In this document: in pieces, positions 1 through 6,365 of the stretch | Numbering within the stretch: the first letter of the stretch is position 1 | Layout: every line of letters starts with the position of its first letter | Source: Phycisphaerales bacterium | GTDB taxonomy: Bacteria > Planctomycetota > Phycisphaerae > Sedimentisphaerales > Anaerobacaceae | Assembly: GCA_003533825.1 (NCBI GenBank) | Contig: DQCG01000181.1 | Location: forward strand, 1 to 9,572 | Length of the DNA: 9,572 nucleotides | Direction: 5' to 3' | Made by a program: the position numbers and the translations under genes | Notes under the pieces: generated by a model | Told to the model about the DNA's origin: nothing | The model's input: the letters and a program-made list of their open reading frames with translations, nothing else | Database searches by the model: none

Positions 1-23
1 AAAATCAAGCAGTCTATTTTCAT
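1..23 (-). CDS. Start of a divergent gene, cut by the window edge (tentative)
   Basis: Only seven codons are visible, reading MKIDCLI, and the frame stays open to the window edge, so no product can be named. The call rests on the start region. On the minus strand an AAGGAAG Shine-Dalgarno (bases 31-37) lies 7 nt before the ATG (21-23), which is close to ideal. A promoter-like pair lies just upstream (-10 at 48-53, -35 at 71-76), which would give a leader of roughly 18 nt. The lysine followed by mixed hydrophobic residues could begin a membrane or secreted protein, but seven residues prove nothing. It would be transcribed divergently from the ABC exporter gene and share its control region. A chance ATG is the alternative. 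Confidence 0.38.
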
Positions 24-47
24 ATCGTGGCTTCCTTAAAAGGCCAT

Positions 48-76
48 AGGCTAACAAAAATGGCATTTGGCGTCAA
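48..76 (-). promoter_or_regulatory. Candidate sigma-70-type promoter, leftward
   Basis: Read on the minus strand, TTGACG (71-76) is followed after 17 nt by TAGCCT (48-53), with TG one base before the -10, which makes an extended -10. The -35 matches the consensus at 5 of 6 positions and the -10 at 3 of 6. A start near base 41 would lead directly into the Shine-Dalgarno at 31-37 and the ATG at 23. The same words at the same spacing occur in mirror orientation at 88-116. Not experimentally supported. Confidence 0.45.
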
Positions 77-113
77 TGCCTTTAGGCTTGACCGGCGGAG
101 TCGATTTTGTTAG
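51..113. repeat. Interrupted inverted repeat centred on base 82
   Basis: CTAACAAAA (51-59) and GTCAA (72-76) are mirrored exactly by TTGAC (88-92) and TTTTGTTAG (105-113). Both arm pairs share the same centre at base 82. The arms correspond to the -10 and -35 regions of two divergent promoters. The symmetry can therefore be explained either as two similar promoters facing apart or as an operator read on both strands. The segments between the arms are not symmetric. Confidence 0.6.
62..80. repeat. Short inverted repeat, possible operator
   Basis: GGCATT (62-67) and AATGCC (75-80) are perfect inverted 6-mers separated by 7 bases. The element covers the spacer and -35 of the leftward promoter candidate, a position where a repressor dimer could act. 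It could also be a small hairpin or chance. Confidence 0.3.
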
Positions 114-116
114 TGT
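88..116 (+). promoter_or_regulatory. Candidate sigma-70-type promoter for the ABC exporter gene
   Basis: TTGACC (88-93) is followed after 17 nt by TAGTGT (111-116), preceded by TG at 108-109 with one base between, giving an extended -10. The -35 matches consensus at 5 of 6 positions and the -10 at 3 of 6. Transcription would begin around base 123, leaving a leader of nearly 100 nt before the exporter ATG at 222. I see no recognisable riboswitch in that leader. The mirrored copy at 48-76 supports it as a real element. Confidence 0.45.
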
Positions 117-221
117 GCCGAAATTGTAATGAATTGCCGAAAGGGTATGGGGCATGGATTCTGAGCTTGTGAACGTACAACAGTAGTATTCGATGTTTCA
201 TATTATGGAGATAAATTTTGA

Positions 222-2378
222 ATGAAGGCTTTTTGGCGAGTATTCGAATATATCTGGCCGCAATGGCCCTGTTTAATTGTGATAGTTTTCAGTGCAATAT
301 TGATAGGCATTCTGTTTTCTCTGAGCTTTATGACAGTTGTCCCGCTGCTGAAAGTTATGATGGGCGAAGAGGGACTGCATGGGTGGGTAGACAGGAAAAT
401 TTGCAGTTGGCGTTATGATATTGATTTTCATGTGCCCGATACTATAGATTTTACCAACAGCGAAAACAACAGTATTGCATATTATCTTCTTATAACGAAC
501 GTTGAACCGAACGGTCGGGCAGAAGCTGCCGGGCTTAAGGGGCAGGACAGAATTGTTGGTGTTATTGATGATACAAGGCAGGGTTTGAACCCTGTGAGCA
601 GAGGCAGATTACTTGAAGAACTCGCTAACGCTGCAGACAAAAGCTCTATAACGTTGCAGTTGAAGCGGTCCGGTCAGAGTGGAGAATTAGAGGATCAACA
701 GCTACAACTGAATACCGGCACCAATCCGTTCTATGTTGAGTTCGCTGTTAACAGTGCCAAATGGATAATCGGATTCGTGCCGCGTGGAATGGCGTCGAAT
801 GTGAAGGCGCGAGCGGTGATACACATAATTATTTTAATGTGTGTGGTAACAATCGTTCGATGCATAGCAACATTCTACCAAAAGTATCTGGCTGAGAAGG
901 TAGTTCAGATAGCAATTGCCGGCTTGCGAGAGGATGTTTTTTCTCACGCTATGAAGATGCCTGTGGGCTTTTTTTCCAGCCGGGGGACCAGTGATACTAT
1001 TAGTCGAATAGTAAATGATATAAATGCTACTGGAAGAGGAGTGAAAATACTGCTTGGCAAAGCGTTACGAGAGCCGCTTAAAGCAGTTTTTTGCCTGGTC
1101 GGCGCTATGGTGATTAGTTACAAATTGACTCTGATATTTTTATGCTGCGCTCCTTTTGTTCTCGGTTTGGCCGCTCTGCTCGGACAAAAGATTAAGAAGT
1201 ATACGAGACGCTCGCTTAGAAGCAGTGCCCAAATGCTCGGAAGACTCGATGGAGCAGTCAGTGCGTTGCATGTAGTGAAAGTTTATAGCCAGCAAGAGCA
1301 CGAGAGTTCGGCTTACAGGAAAATCAATCGTAGATATTTGAAACAGTCGCTTGGCATAGCCAAAGTTGAAGCAGCCACGGGCCCGACAATGGAAGTGTTT
1401 GGCATGATAGCGGGTTCGGCGGCACTTTTGGTTGGAGTATATTGGGTAACCGGTGCAAATATGCAGCCGAGTTCGTTTTTCGGGCTTTTAGTCGCACTTG
1501 GTATTGCCGCAGAGTCGATTCGCAAGAGCAGCGACATTTGGAACAAGGCTCAATCAGCAAATGCGGCGGCGGAAAGAGTTTTTGCGGTCGTAGATGAGCC
1601 GGCTGAGTTTGAAAAGCCCGGGGCGATCGAGCTGCCGGTTTTTAAGGAAAGAATCGAATTCAAAGATGTAGTCTTTACTTATCCCGGCAGCGATATGCCT
1701 ATATTAAAAAGAGTTAATCTGACTGTACAAGCCGGCTACAATGTTGCGATTGTCGGGCCGAACGGTTCCGGAAAGACAACTTTGATAAATCTTGTTCCCA
1801 GGTTCTATAATACTGACAGCGGACAGATACTGATTGACGGCCAGGATATACGTGATGTTACTTTGAAAAGCCTTCGTGCCCAGATCGGTATGGTTACTCA
1901 GAATGTAGTGACTTTTAATGACACGATGGCTGCGAATATTGTCTATGGAAGACCAAACGCCACCAGAGAAGAAATAATTGCTGCGTCAAAACGCGCTTTT
2001 GCCGATGAATTTATTTCAATATTACCGGATGGTTATGATACGATCATAGGTGAGCACGGGGCCGGCCTGAGCGGCGGGCAACTCCAGAGAATCGTTATCG
2101 CCAGAGCCATTCTCAAGAATCCGGCAATTCTGATTTTCGATGAGGCTACAAGTCAGGTTGATGCCGACAGTGAAGCTAAAATTCACAACGCAATCGAGGA
2201 AATCATGCAGGGTAGGACATGTTTTATCATAGCCCATAGATTCAGCACCGTTATCACGGCGGACATAATAGTAGTTATGGATAATGGACGAATTGTGGCC
2301 CAGGGACAGCATAGTGAGTTAATGAAAACCTGTCCGTTGTATCAAAGCCTGTATGAAACCCAGCTTGTTAAAGCATAG
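222..2378 (+). CDS. MsbA-type ABC exporter with a PDZ-like domain in the first extracytoplasmic loop
   Basis: This is a 718-residue fused half-transporter (membrane domain plus ATPase) expected to work as a homodimer in the inner membrane. The first helix lies at about 17-40, the second at about 198-216, and the remaining helices at about 287-320 and 392-430. The ATPase domain starts near 475. It has an A-loop Tyr487, Walker A GPNGSGKTT (512-520), Q-loop Gln560, signature LSGGQ (616-620), Walker B ILIFDE (636-641) and H-loop His672, so it should be active. The D-loop reads SQVD (644-647) where SALD is more usual. Family members flip lipids, lipid-linked glycans or hydrophobic compounds; the substrate here is unknown. 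The family is usually about 580-600 residues. The extra length lies in the loop between helices 1 and 2 (about 45-195), where residues 90-150 resemble a PDZ fold with an EAAGLKGQDRIV core. The ATG at 222 follows GGAG (207-210) by 11 nt, and the hydrophobic helix begins soon after. Confidence 0.9.
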   Translation: MKAFWRVFEYIWPQWPCLIVIVFSAILIGILFSLSFMTVVPLLKVMMGEEGLHGWVDRKICSWRYDIDFHVPDTIDFTNSENNSIAYYLLITNVEPNGRAEAAGLKGQDRIVGVIDDTRQGLNPVSRGRLLEELANAADKSSITLQLKRSGQSGELEDQQLQLNTGTNPFYVEFAVNSAKWIIGFVPRGMASNVKARAVIHIIILMCVVTIVRCIATFYQKYLAEKVVQIAIAGLREDVFSHAMKMPVGFFSSRGTSDTISRIVNDINATGRGVKILLGKALREPLKAVFCLVGAMVISYKLTLIFLCCAPFVLGLAALLGQKIKKYTRRSLRSSAQMLGRLDGAVSALHVVKVYSQQEHESSAYRKINRRYLKQSLGIAKVEAATGPTMEVFGMIAGSAALLVGVYWVTGANMQPSSFFGLLVALGIAAESIRKSSDIWNKAQSANAAAERVFAVVDEPAEFEKPGAIELPVFKERIEFKDVVFTYPGSDMPILKRVNLTVQAGYNVAIVGPNGSGKTTLINLVPRFYNTDSGQILIDGQDIRDVTLKSLRAQIGMVTQNVVTFNDTMAANIVYGRPNATREEIIAASKRAFADEFISILPDGYDTIIGEHGAGLSGGQLQRIVIARAILKNPAILIFDEATSQVDADSEAKIHNAIEEIMQGRTCFIIAHRFSTVITADIIVVMDNGRIVAQGQHSELMKTCPLYQSLYETQLVKA

Positions 2379-2387
2379 CGTGGGAAT

Positions 2388-2404
2388 ACCGGCGGCGAGC
2401 CGGT
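2388..2404 (+). terminator. Weak hairpin just after the exporter gene
   Basis: ACCGGC (2388-2393) and GCCGGT (2399-2404) form a perfect 6-bp stem with a 5-base loop, starting 10 nt after the exporter stop codon. No T-run follows, so it is not a typical intrinsic terminator. It may protect the 3' end of the message or assist factor-dependent termination. A second, poorer stem (GTGC 2434-2437 with GCAC 2445-2448) precedes a short T-run at 2454-2458. Confidence 0.3.
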
Positions 2405-2559
2405 CTATAGAATAGAAGTACTGTTGTTCGGATGTGCCTGATAAGCACGGGAATTTTTCGTTCGGCCGTATCTAAAAATTTGTACTTTGATTTATAGGAA
2501 GCTGTTCATCTTGCCGATTAAGTTAGTTAATATAAGCTTAAGATGAGGAATTGCACCTT

Positions 2560-2589
2560 TTGAGGTTAAATCCTGGTTTTTCGTATTAA
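2560..2589 (+). promoter_or_regulatory. Weak promoter candidate for the GH130 gene
   Basis: TTGAGG (2560-2565) and TATTAA (2584-2589) are separated by 18 nt, each matching 4 of 6 consensus positions. Transcription from here would leave a leader of about 38 nt before the ATG at 2635. The gap between the two rightward genes is 256 nt and AT-rich in its second half, which makes a separate promoter plausible. Beyond this pair and the hairpins at 2388-2404 and 2434-2448 I see nothing in it. Confidence 0.22.
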
Positions 2590-2634
2590 TTTTTATGGTG
2601 ATAATATCCTTTGACGTTTCGGGGGAATGAAGCT

Positions 2635-3594
2635 ATGCCTGAGCTTTTACGACAAAAAAAAGCACACGAACTTTTTCAGAGGTACCATGGCAATCCGATA
2701 ATGACGCCGGATAATTGGCCTTATCCGACAAATGCGGTCTTTAATCCCGCGGCAACCAAGTTAAACGGAGAAACGCTGCTGCTGATTCGCGTCGAGGATA
2801 TGCGCGGTTTTTCGCATTTGACTGTCGCCCGCAGTGCCGATGGATTCACGAACTGGGAGATTGATCCTAAGCCGACTCTCGAAGCCGACCAAAGCTCCCG
2901 AGAGGAAAGGTGGGGGTTGGAAGATCCTCGCATCGTCTGGCTGGAGGAGCAAAAGCAATTTGCCGTTACCTACGTCTCTTTCAGCGAGGGCGGCCCGGTC
3001 GTTTCGCTGGCGATTACCAAAAATTTTCGAAAATTTGCCCGCCTCGGGTCTCTGTTGCCACCGGAGGACAAGGATGCCTGTCTGTTTCCCCGCAGGTTCA
3101 ACGGTCGATTCGCACTGATCCACCGGCCCATTGTCCGGGGCGAGGCTCATATGTGGATCAGTTTCTCGCCGGATCTGAAGCACTGGGGCGATCACAGGCC
3201 GTTGATTATGACGAGGACGGCCTATTGGGATTGTCACAGAGTCGGTCTGGCATGTCAGCCAATCGAGACACCGGAAGGATGGATGTTGTTCTACCACGGC
3301 GTACGTAGTACGACGGCCGGAGCGATATACCGGGTCGGATTGGCCCTTCTGGATTTGAACTCTCCGTGGAAGGTTCTGCGCCGAGGCGATGAGTGGGTCC
3401 TTGGGCCAAGCGCAATTTACGAGCGTATAGGCGATGTCAGCGATGTTGTATTCCCCAACGGCGCCACCGTCCACAAGGAAACCGATCAGATTAATCTATA
3501 TTACGGTGCGGCCGACAGCACCGTCGCCGTGGCGACGGCTAAACTAAGCGATTGTATAGACTATATTTTATCCTGTCCGAAAGTAGGTGGATAA
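2635..3594 (+). CDS. GH130 family beta-mannoside phosphorylase or hydrolase
   Basis: The 319-residue protein matches the five-bladed beta-propeller enzymes of glycoside hydrolase family 130, which are usually 300-400 residues. They cleave beta-mannosidic linkages, most by phosphorolysis giving mannose 1-phosphate. Visible hallmarks are IRVED (51-55), GLEDPR (94-99) with Asp97 as the likely proton donor, KDACLFPRR (146-154), HRP (163-165), WD (198-199), YHG (220-222) and GAAD (291-294). The family's basic phosphate-binding residues may correspond to Arg153/Arg154, Arg164 and Arg202, but I cannot map them with certainty, so phosphorylase versus hydrolase is open. The segment WDCHRVGLACQPI (198-210) differs from the glycine- and proline-rich form I recall for many members. 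No signal peptide is seen, so it should be cytosolic. The ATG at 2635 follows GGGGGA (2621-2626) by 8 nt; an upstream TTG at 2611 would add eight unconvincing residues. Confidence 0.85.
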   Translation: MPELLRQKKAHELFQRYHGNPIMTPDNWPYPTNAVFNPAATKLNGETLLLIRVEDMRGFSHLTVARSADGFTNWEIDPKPTLEADQSSREERWGLEDPRIVWLEEQKQFAVTYVSFSEGGPVVSLAITKNFRKFARLGSLLPPEDKDACLFPRRFNGRFALIHRPIVRGEAHMWISFSPDLKHWGDHRPLIMTRTAYWDCHRVGLACQPIETPEGWMLFYHGVRSTTAGAIYRVGLALLDLNSPWKVLRRGDEWVLGPSAIYERIGDVSDVVFPNGATVHKETDQINLYYGAADSTVAVATAKLSDCIDYILSCPKVGG

Positions 3595-3660
3595 GATGCC
3601 GGCAGACCGGGGCGGTAAACGCCTGCTGCAAGTGTTTTTAAAAGGCAATTCGTTATCTTC

Positions 3661-3674
3661 GCACTGAAGAGTGC
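3661..3674. terminator. Small hairpin between the convergent genes
   Basis: GCACT (3661-3665) and AGTGC (3670-3674) form a perfect 5-bp stem with a GAAG loop. On the plus strand it is followed by the T-rich CGCTTGTTTATT, so it could end transcription of the GH130 gene. It has no T-run on the minus strand. Other small stems in this 87-nt gap (GGCG 3611-3614 with CGCC 3620-3623) are weaker. The stem is short, so the call is tentative. Confidence 0.32.
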
Positions 3675-3681
3675 CGCTTGT

Positions 3682-4659
3682 TTATTGCTGCTGAGGCCTT
3701 GTTTGCTGGAGATGGTCGATTGCGAATTTGGCACGCACTTTTTCGAGCATTTGTGCCTTCTTATGAATTCTCCATGTGAGTACCGCGATGGGTTCCCTCT
3801 TTCTGTCTTTGAAGGTTATTATAATCCTTCCGAATCCCATGAGCCGTTCGAGGAAATCGCTCGTATCGACACGGCTGTTATAGTCCTCCCTGCCTATTTG
3901 CTCGCCTGATTCGGTCGGTCCTTCCTGTAGATTCATATAGTTTGGGGTTATCGTCAAGTAATAGAAAAGCCCCTTGAGCCAGGAAATCAAGATTGTAAGC
4001 AGGCCGATGATACCGATAAGAAGATAGCCGGTGGCGTTGATACTCAAAGCAAGATGCTTGAAAAGTCTCAGGAAACCCACAACCCAGCCGAGCAGATGCA
4101 GCCATAAAAAGAAGCAGCCGAAGCTTACCAGGGTTATAACGAGTATTTTGATGCTGATGCTATATTCCTCCACAAGGAAGTTCAGAAAGAATATAGCCAG
4201 CCAGATACTGCCTATCGCAATTCCGGGGATGGATCCGAAGAACAAGAAATCGGCCTCGTTTAAGAACATCAGGACAGAAGCAACAAGTGATGCGACTATA
4301 GTTGGAGCGTATAGTATCTTCGGCGTCCAGTTGAAGATAATGAGCCAGTCATTGACATCCGGGTCCTGTCTCATCGCCATCTGCATTTTCAATCTTGTTC
4401 TGAGGGTTTTTCGAAGGATTGACCATGCCACGACTGAACATGCGAGAAAACCTATAGCGATATATACGGCTATCATCTTATTTGACAGCCATTGAATCTC
4501 GGCGGCTTTTGGAATCAGTAAACGAATGATGATCCATAATAAAATTATCGCTGCAACTAAACACGAAGCCCCAAAAATGATTTTCTTTTTCCGGCTTGCA
4601 CTTTTGGAATCATTCTTCTTTTCAGCACTTGTGCTGTTTTCGATGTTCTGTTCTTCCAT
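3682..4659 (-). CDS. Six-helix membrane protein with a C-terminal PH-like domain
   Basis: I do not recognise a named gene. The 325-residue protein has a charged, Ser/Lys-rich N-terminus (1-26), then hydrophobic segments at about 27-49, 60-82, 115-135, 140-163, 168-199 and 210-229. A soluble tail follows. Residues 231-308 resemble the bacterial PH-like domain found in YdbS/YdbT-type membrane proteins (bPH2, formerly DUF304): YYLTITPNYMNLQEG, then a short linker, then FLERLMGFGRIIIT. Such domains are found on membrane proteins of mostly unknown function. The ATG at 4659 follows AAAGGG (4666-4671) by 6 nt; a TTG at 4674 in the same frame overlaps that Shine-Dalgarno and is less likely. It lies 56 nt after the TolC-type gene on the same strand with no clear terminator between, so it may be the last gene of the efflux operon. 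It is AT-richer than its neighbours. Confidence 0.72.
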   Translation of the reverse strand: MEEQNIENSTSAEKKNDSKSASRKKKIIFGASCLVAAIILLWIIIRLLIPKAAEIQWLSNKMIAVYIAIGFLACSVVAWSILRKTLRTRLKMQMAMRQDPDVNDWLIIFNWTPKILYAPTIVASLVASVLMFLNEADFLFFGSIPGIAIGSIWLAIFFLNFLVEEYSISIKILVITLVSFGCFFLWLHLLGWVVGFLRLFKHLALSINATGYLLIGIIGLLTILISWLKGLFYYLTITPNYMNLQEGPTESGEQIGREDYNSRVDTSDFLERLMGFGRIIITFKDRKREPIAVLTWRIHKKAQMLEKVRAKFAIDHLQQTRPQQQ

Positions 4660-4715
4660 GATATGCCCTTTCAAAAATGAGCCTTTAGCTATGCGAAATT
4701 GAAATCAGGCATATA

Positions 4716-6365
4716 TTACTTAATGTTATCCGGAAACACAAGAGGTTCCCATCGTACCTTTGCGGCGCCGAGCAGTGTGCCTGTGGCATAGGCCAAATCT
4801 ACAAGTGATATTTGATACTCGGCCAACGCCAGGATTTCAGTTCTTTGAGCTTCGGCGAAATTCGCCTGTGCCTGAAGCACGTCGGTAGATGTACCCAGAC
4901 CAAGCTCGAACTGGCGTTTCTCGGCTTCGAATAGCCGGCTATCCAGGATCGTCCTTTGTCTGCTGGCTAAAACACGCTGCCAGTTGGCCTCAAGCTGATC
5001 AATGGCATTAAGCACCTCAAATTCGATGAGTGCTCCGCGACTATCACGGTTGACCAGCCGCTGCCTGCGCTGGTAAAACGCCTGCCGCATTTGACTTTTT
5101 CCCGCCTCATTTCCCAGCGGGACCAGTAATTGCAACCCGACTCGATGATCTTCGAATCTCTTGTCGAAAAGCAGGTCAAATGAGTCATCTCTCGTGGGAC
5201 CCAGACCATTGATATTATACCTGTAATCCATTGTGACAAGGGGCAGCGACTGGTTGTGCAGGTAATCGACGGTAGCGATATCCTCGGCGATTTGCAGCTC
5301 CAATTCGAGCATTTCCATTCGATTGTTGATAGCGGTTGCCACCAGTCCCTGTTTTTTCAGGTCATAATGGACGGGATCCGGCTCTGTTGCGGGTATCAGC
5401 ACCGTGGGTGTCTGCATTTCGAGGCCTGTTTTATTGAGTACCCGCTTGAGCTCACGTTCTCGATCGCGCACACTGTTTTCGGCCAGGATAATAGCCTCAA
5501 GCTGCTGCGCTACTCCGGCCTCCGTGCGAATAATCTCTATCTGAGGTTTCTCGCCGGCAAGCACAAAACGGTTGGCCTGCTCATAGAGAAGGTAAGACAG
5601 GTCATATTGTTTTTTCCGCACATCTAATTCCCTCCTTGCGGCATAAAGCCGCCAATACACGCGATCCACGGCGGCAATTACTCGTATTACCTCAAGTTTC
5701 GTTCTGGCGTCGGTTATCTGCCGCTCATACTCAGCGATGCGAATGGCGTAGGTATTAGCACGCTTGCCGGCGCCTCTCAGGAGTGGCTGAGTAATTGAAA
5801 CTGATAAATCCGAGCCATAGGAAGGATCAAATACCGAATAGGGAGATCCTGTTTTGGCGCGATTGTCGGCTAAGTTAAATCCTACCGATCCGCCGGTTCG
5901 CAAAGGGACCTGGACACCAAGGTTCGTGGCTATATAATCGACTTGTGAGCCTGAAATTTCATCAAGAAACGAAGCAGTAGGGGTATCTGTCTTGGAATAT
6001 ATCAGATTCGAGGAAAACACTGACTCGAACTGGGCTTCCTGCTGACTGACCTTTTCGGCGGCAATAGCCGGGTTGATAAGCTGCACCTTCAAAGCGAGGT
6101 TGTTCTCCAGCGTTAGCGCTCGACATTGCTCTAATGTAAGCTCAAGGTCTTTTGGCGGCACTTCATTCACATCTTCCCTGGCCTTTTCTTCGTCACTGGT
6201 TTCTTGCAGAACAAGCGTTTCTATCTGCCGGGTCTCCTCGGGGGCAATCCTGGTTTCATAAGAATATCCATCACCGGAAAATTGTTCGCAGCCGGTTAAT
6301 ACGATTAATCCCAATCCAACAAAAATCACGAACCAACAGCATTCTAACGAGAATTTTTTACTCAT
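4716..6365 (-). CDS. TolC-type outer-membrane efflux lipoprotein
   Basis: The 549-residue protein is an outer-membrane factor that forms the trimeric duct through which a tripartite pump discharges. The N-terminus is a lipoprotein signal with lipobox LTGC (23-26), and Cys26 is followed by Glu, not Asp, consistent with sorting to the outer membrane. An acidic linker (about 35-72) leads into the first outer-membrane efflux repeat, beginning LTLEQCRALTLENNLAL (76-92). The strand region includes ITQPLLRGAG (191-200) and is followed by long helices (about 201-310). The second repeat starts near 340 and ends with GTSTDVLQAQANFAEAQ (491-507). Length is typical for lipidated members. The ATG at 6365 was chosen because it gives a proper signal peptide, follows GAGG (6375-6378) by 9 nt and overlaps the permease stop by 8 bases (ATGAGTAA), implying coupled translation. 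An in-frame extension to 6422 runs into the permease gene and spoils the signal. Confidence 0.9.
   Translation of the reverse strand: MSKKFSLECCWFVIFVGLGLIVLTGCEQFSGDGYSYETRIAPEETRQIETLVLQETSDEEKAREDVNEVPPKDLELTLEQCRALTLENNLALKVQLINPAIAAEKVSQQEAQFESVFSSNLIYSKTDTPTASFLDEISGSQVDYIATNLGVQVPLRTGGSVGFNLADNRAKTGSPYSVFDPSYGSDLSVSITQPLLRGAGKRANTYAIRIAEYERQITDARTKLEVIRVIAAVDRVYWRLYAARRELDVRKKQYDLSYLLYEQANRFVLAGEKPQIEIIRTEAGVAQQLEAIILAENSVRDRERELKRVLNKTGLEMQTPTVLIPATEPDPVHYDLKKQGLVATAINNRMEMLELELQIAEDIATVDYLHNQSLPLVTMDYRYNINGLGPTRDDSFDLLFDKRFEDHRVGLQLLVPLGNEAGKSQMRQAFYQRRQRLVNRDSRGALIEFEVLNAIDQLEANWQRVLASRQRTILDSRLFEAEKRQFELGLGTSTDVLQAQANFAEAQRTEILALAEYQISLVDLAYATGTLLGAAKVRWEPLVFPDNIK

Noticed and set aside
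218..418. A 66-codon frame beginning with TTG just before the exporter ATG
   Set aside because: It overlaps the exporter gene in another frame, has no motif, and the exporter frame gives a transmembrane helix and a full domain set.
2379..2634. A riboswitch or small RNA in the gap before the GH130 gene
   Set aside because: The two small hairpins and short T-run do not match any structured RNA family I can recognise, and no conserved motif stands out.
2761..3474. A 237-codon open frame on the minus strand
   Set aside because: It lies wholly antisense to the well-supported GH130 gene, shows no family motifs, and is the kind of frame that arises opposite a GC-richer coding region.
3595..3681. 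A strong bidirectional terminator between the convergent genes
   Set aside because: Several short stems exist, but none combines a long stem with a T-run on both sides; only the 5-bp stem at 3661-3674 is kept, with low confidence.
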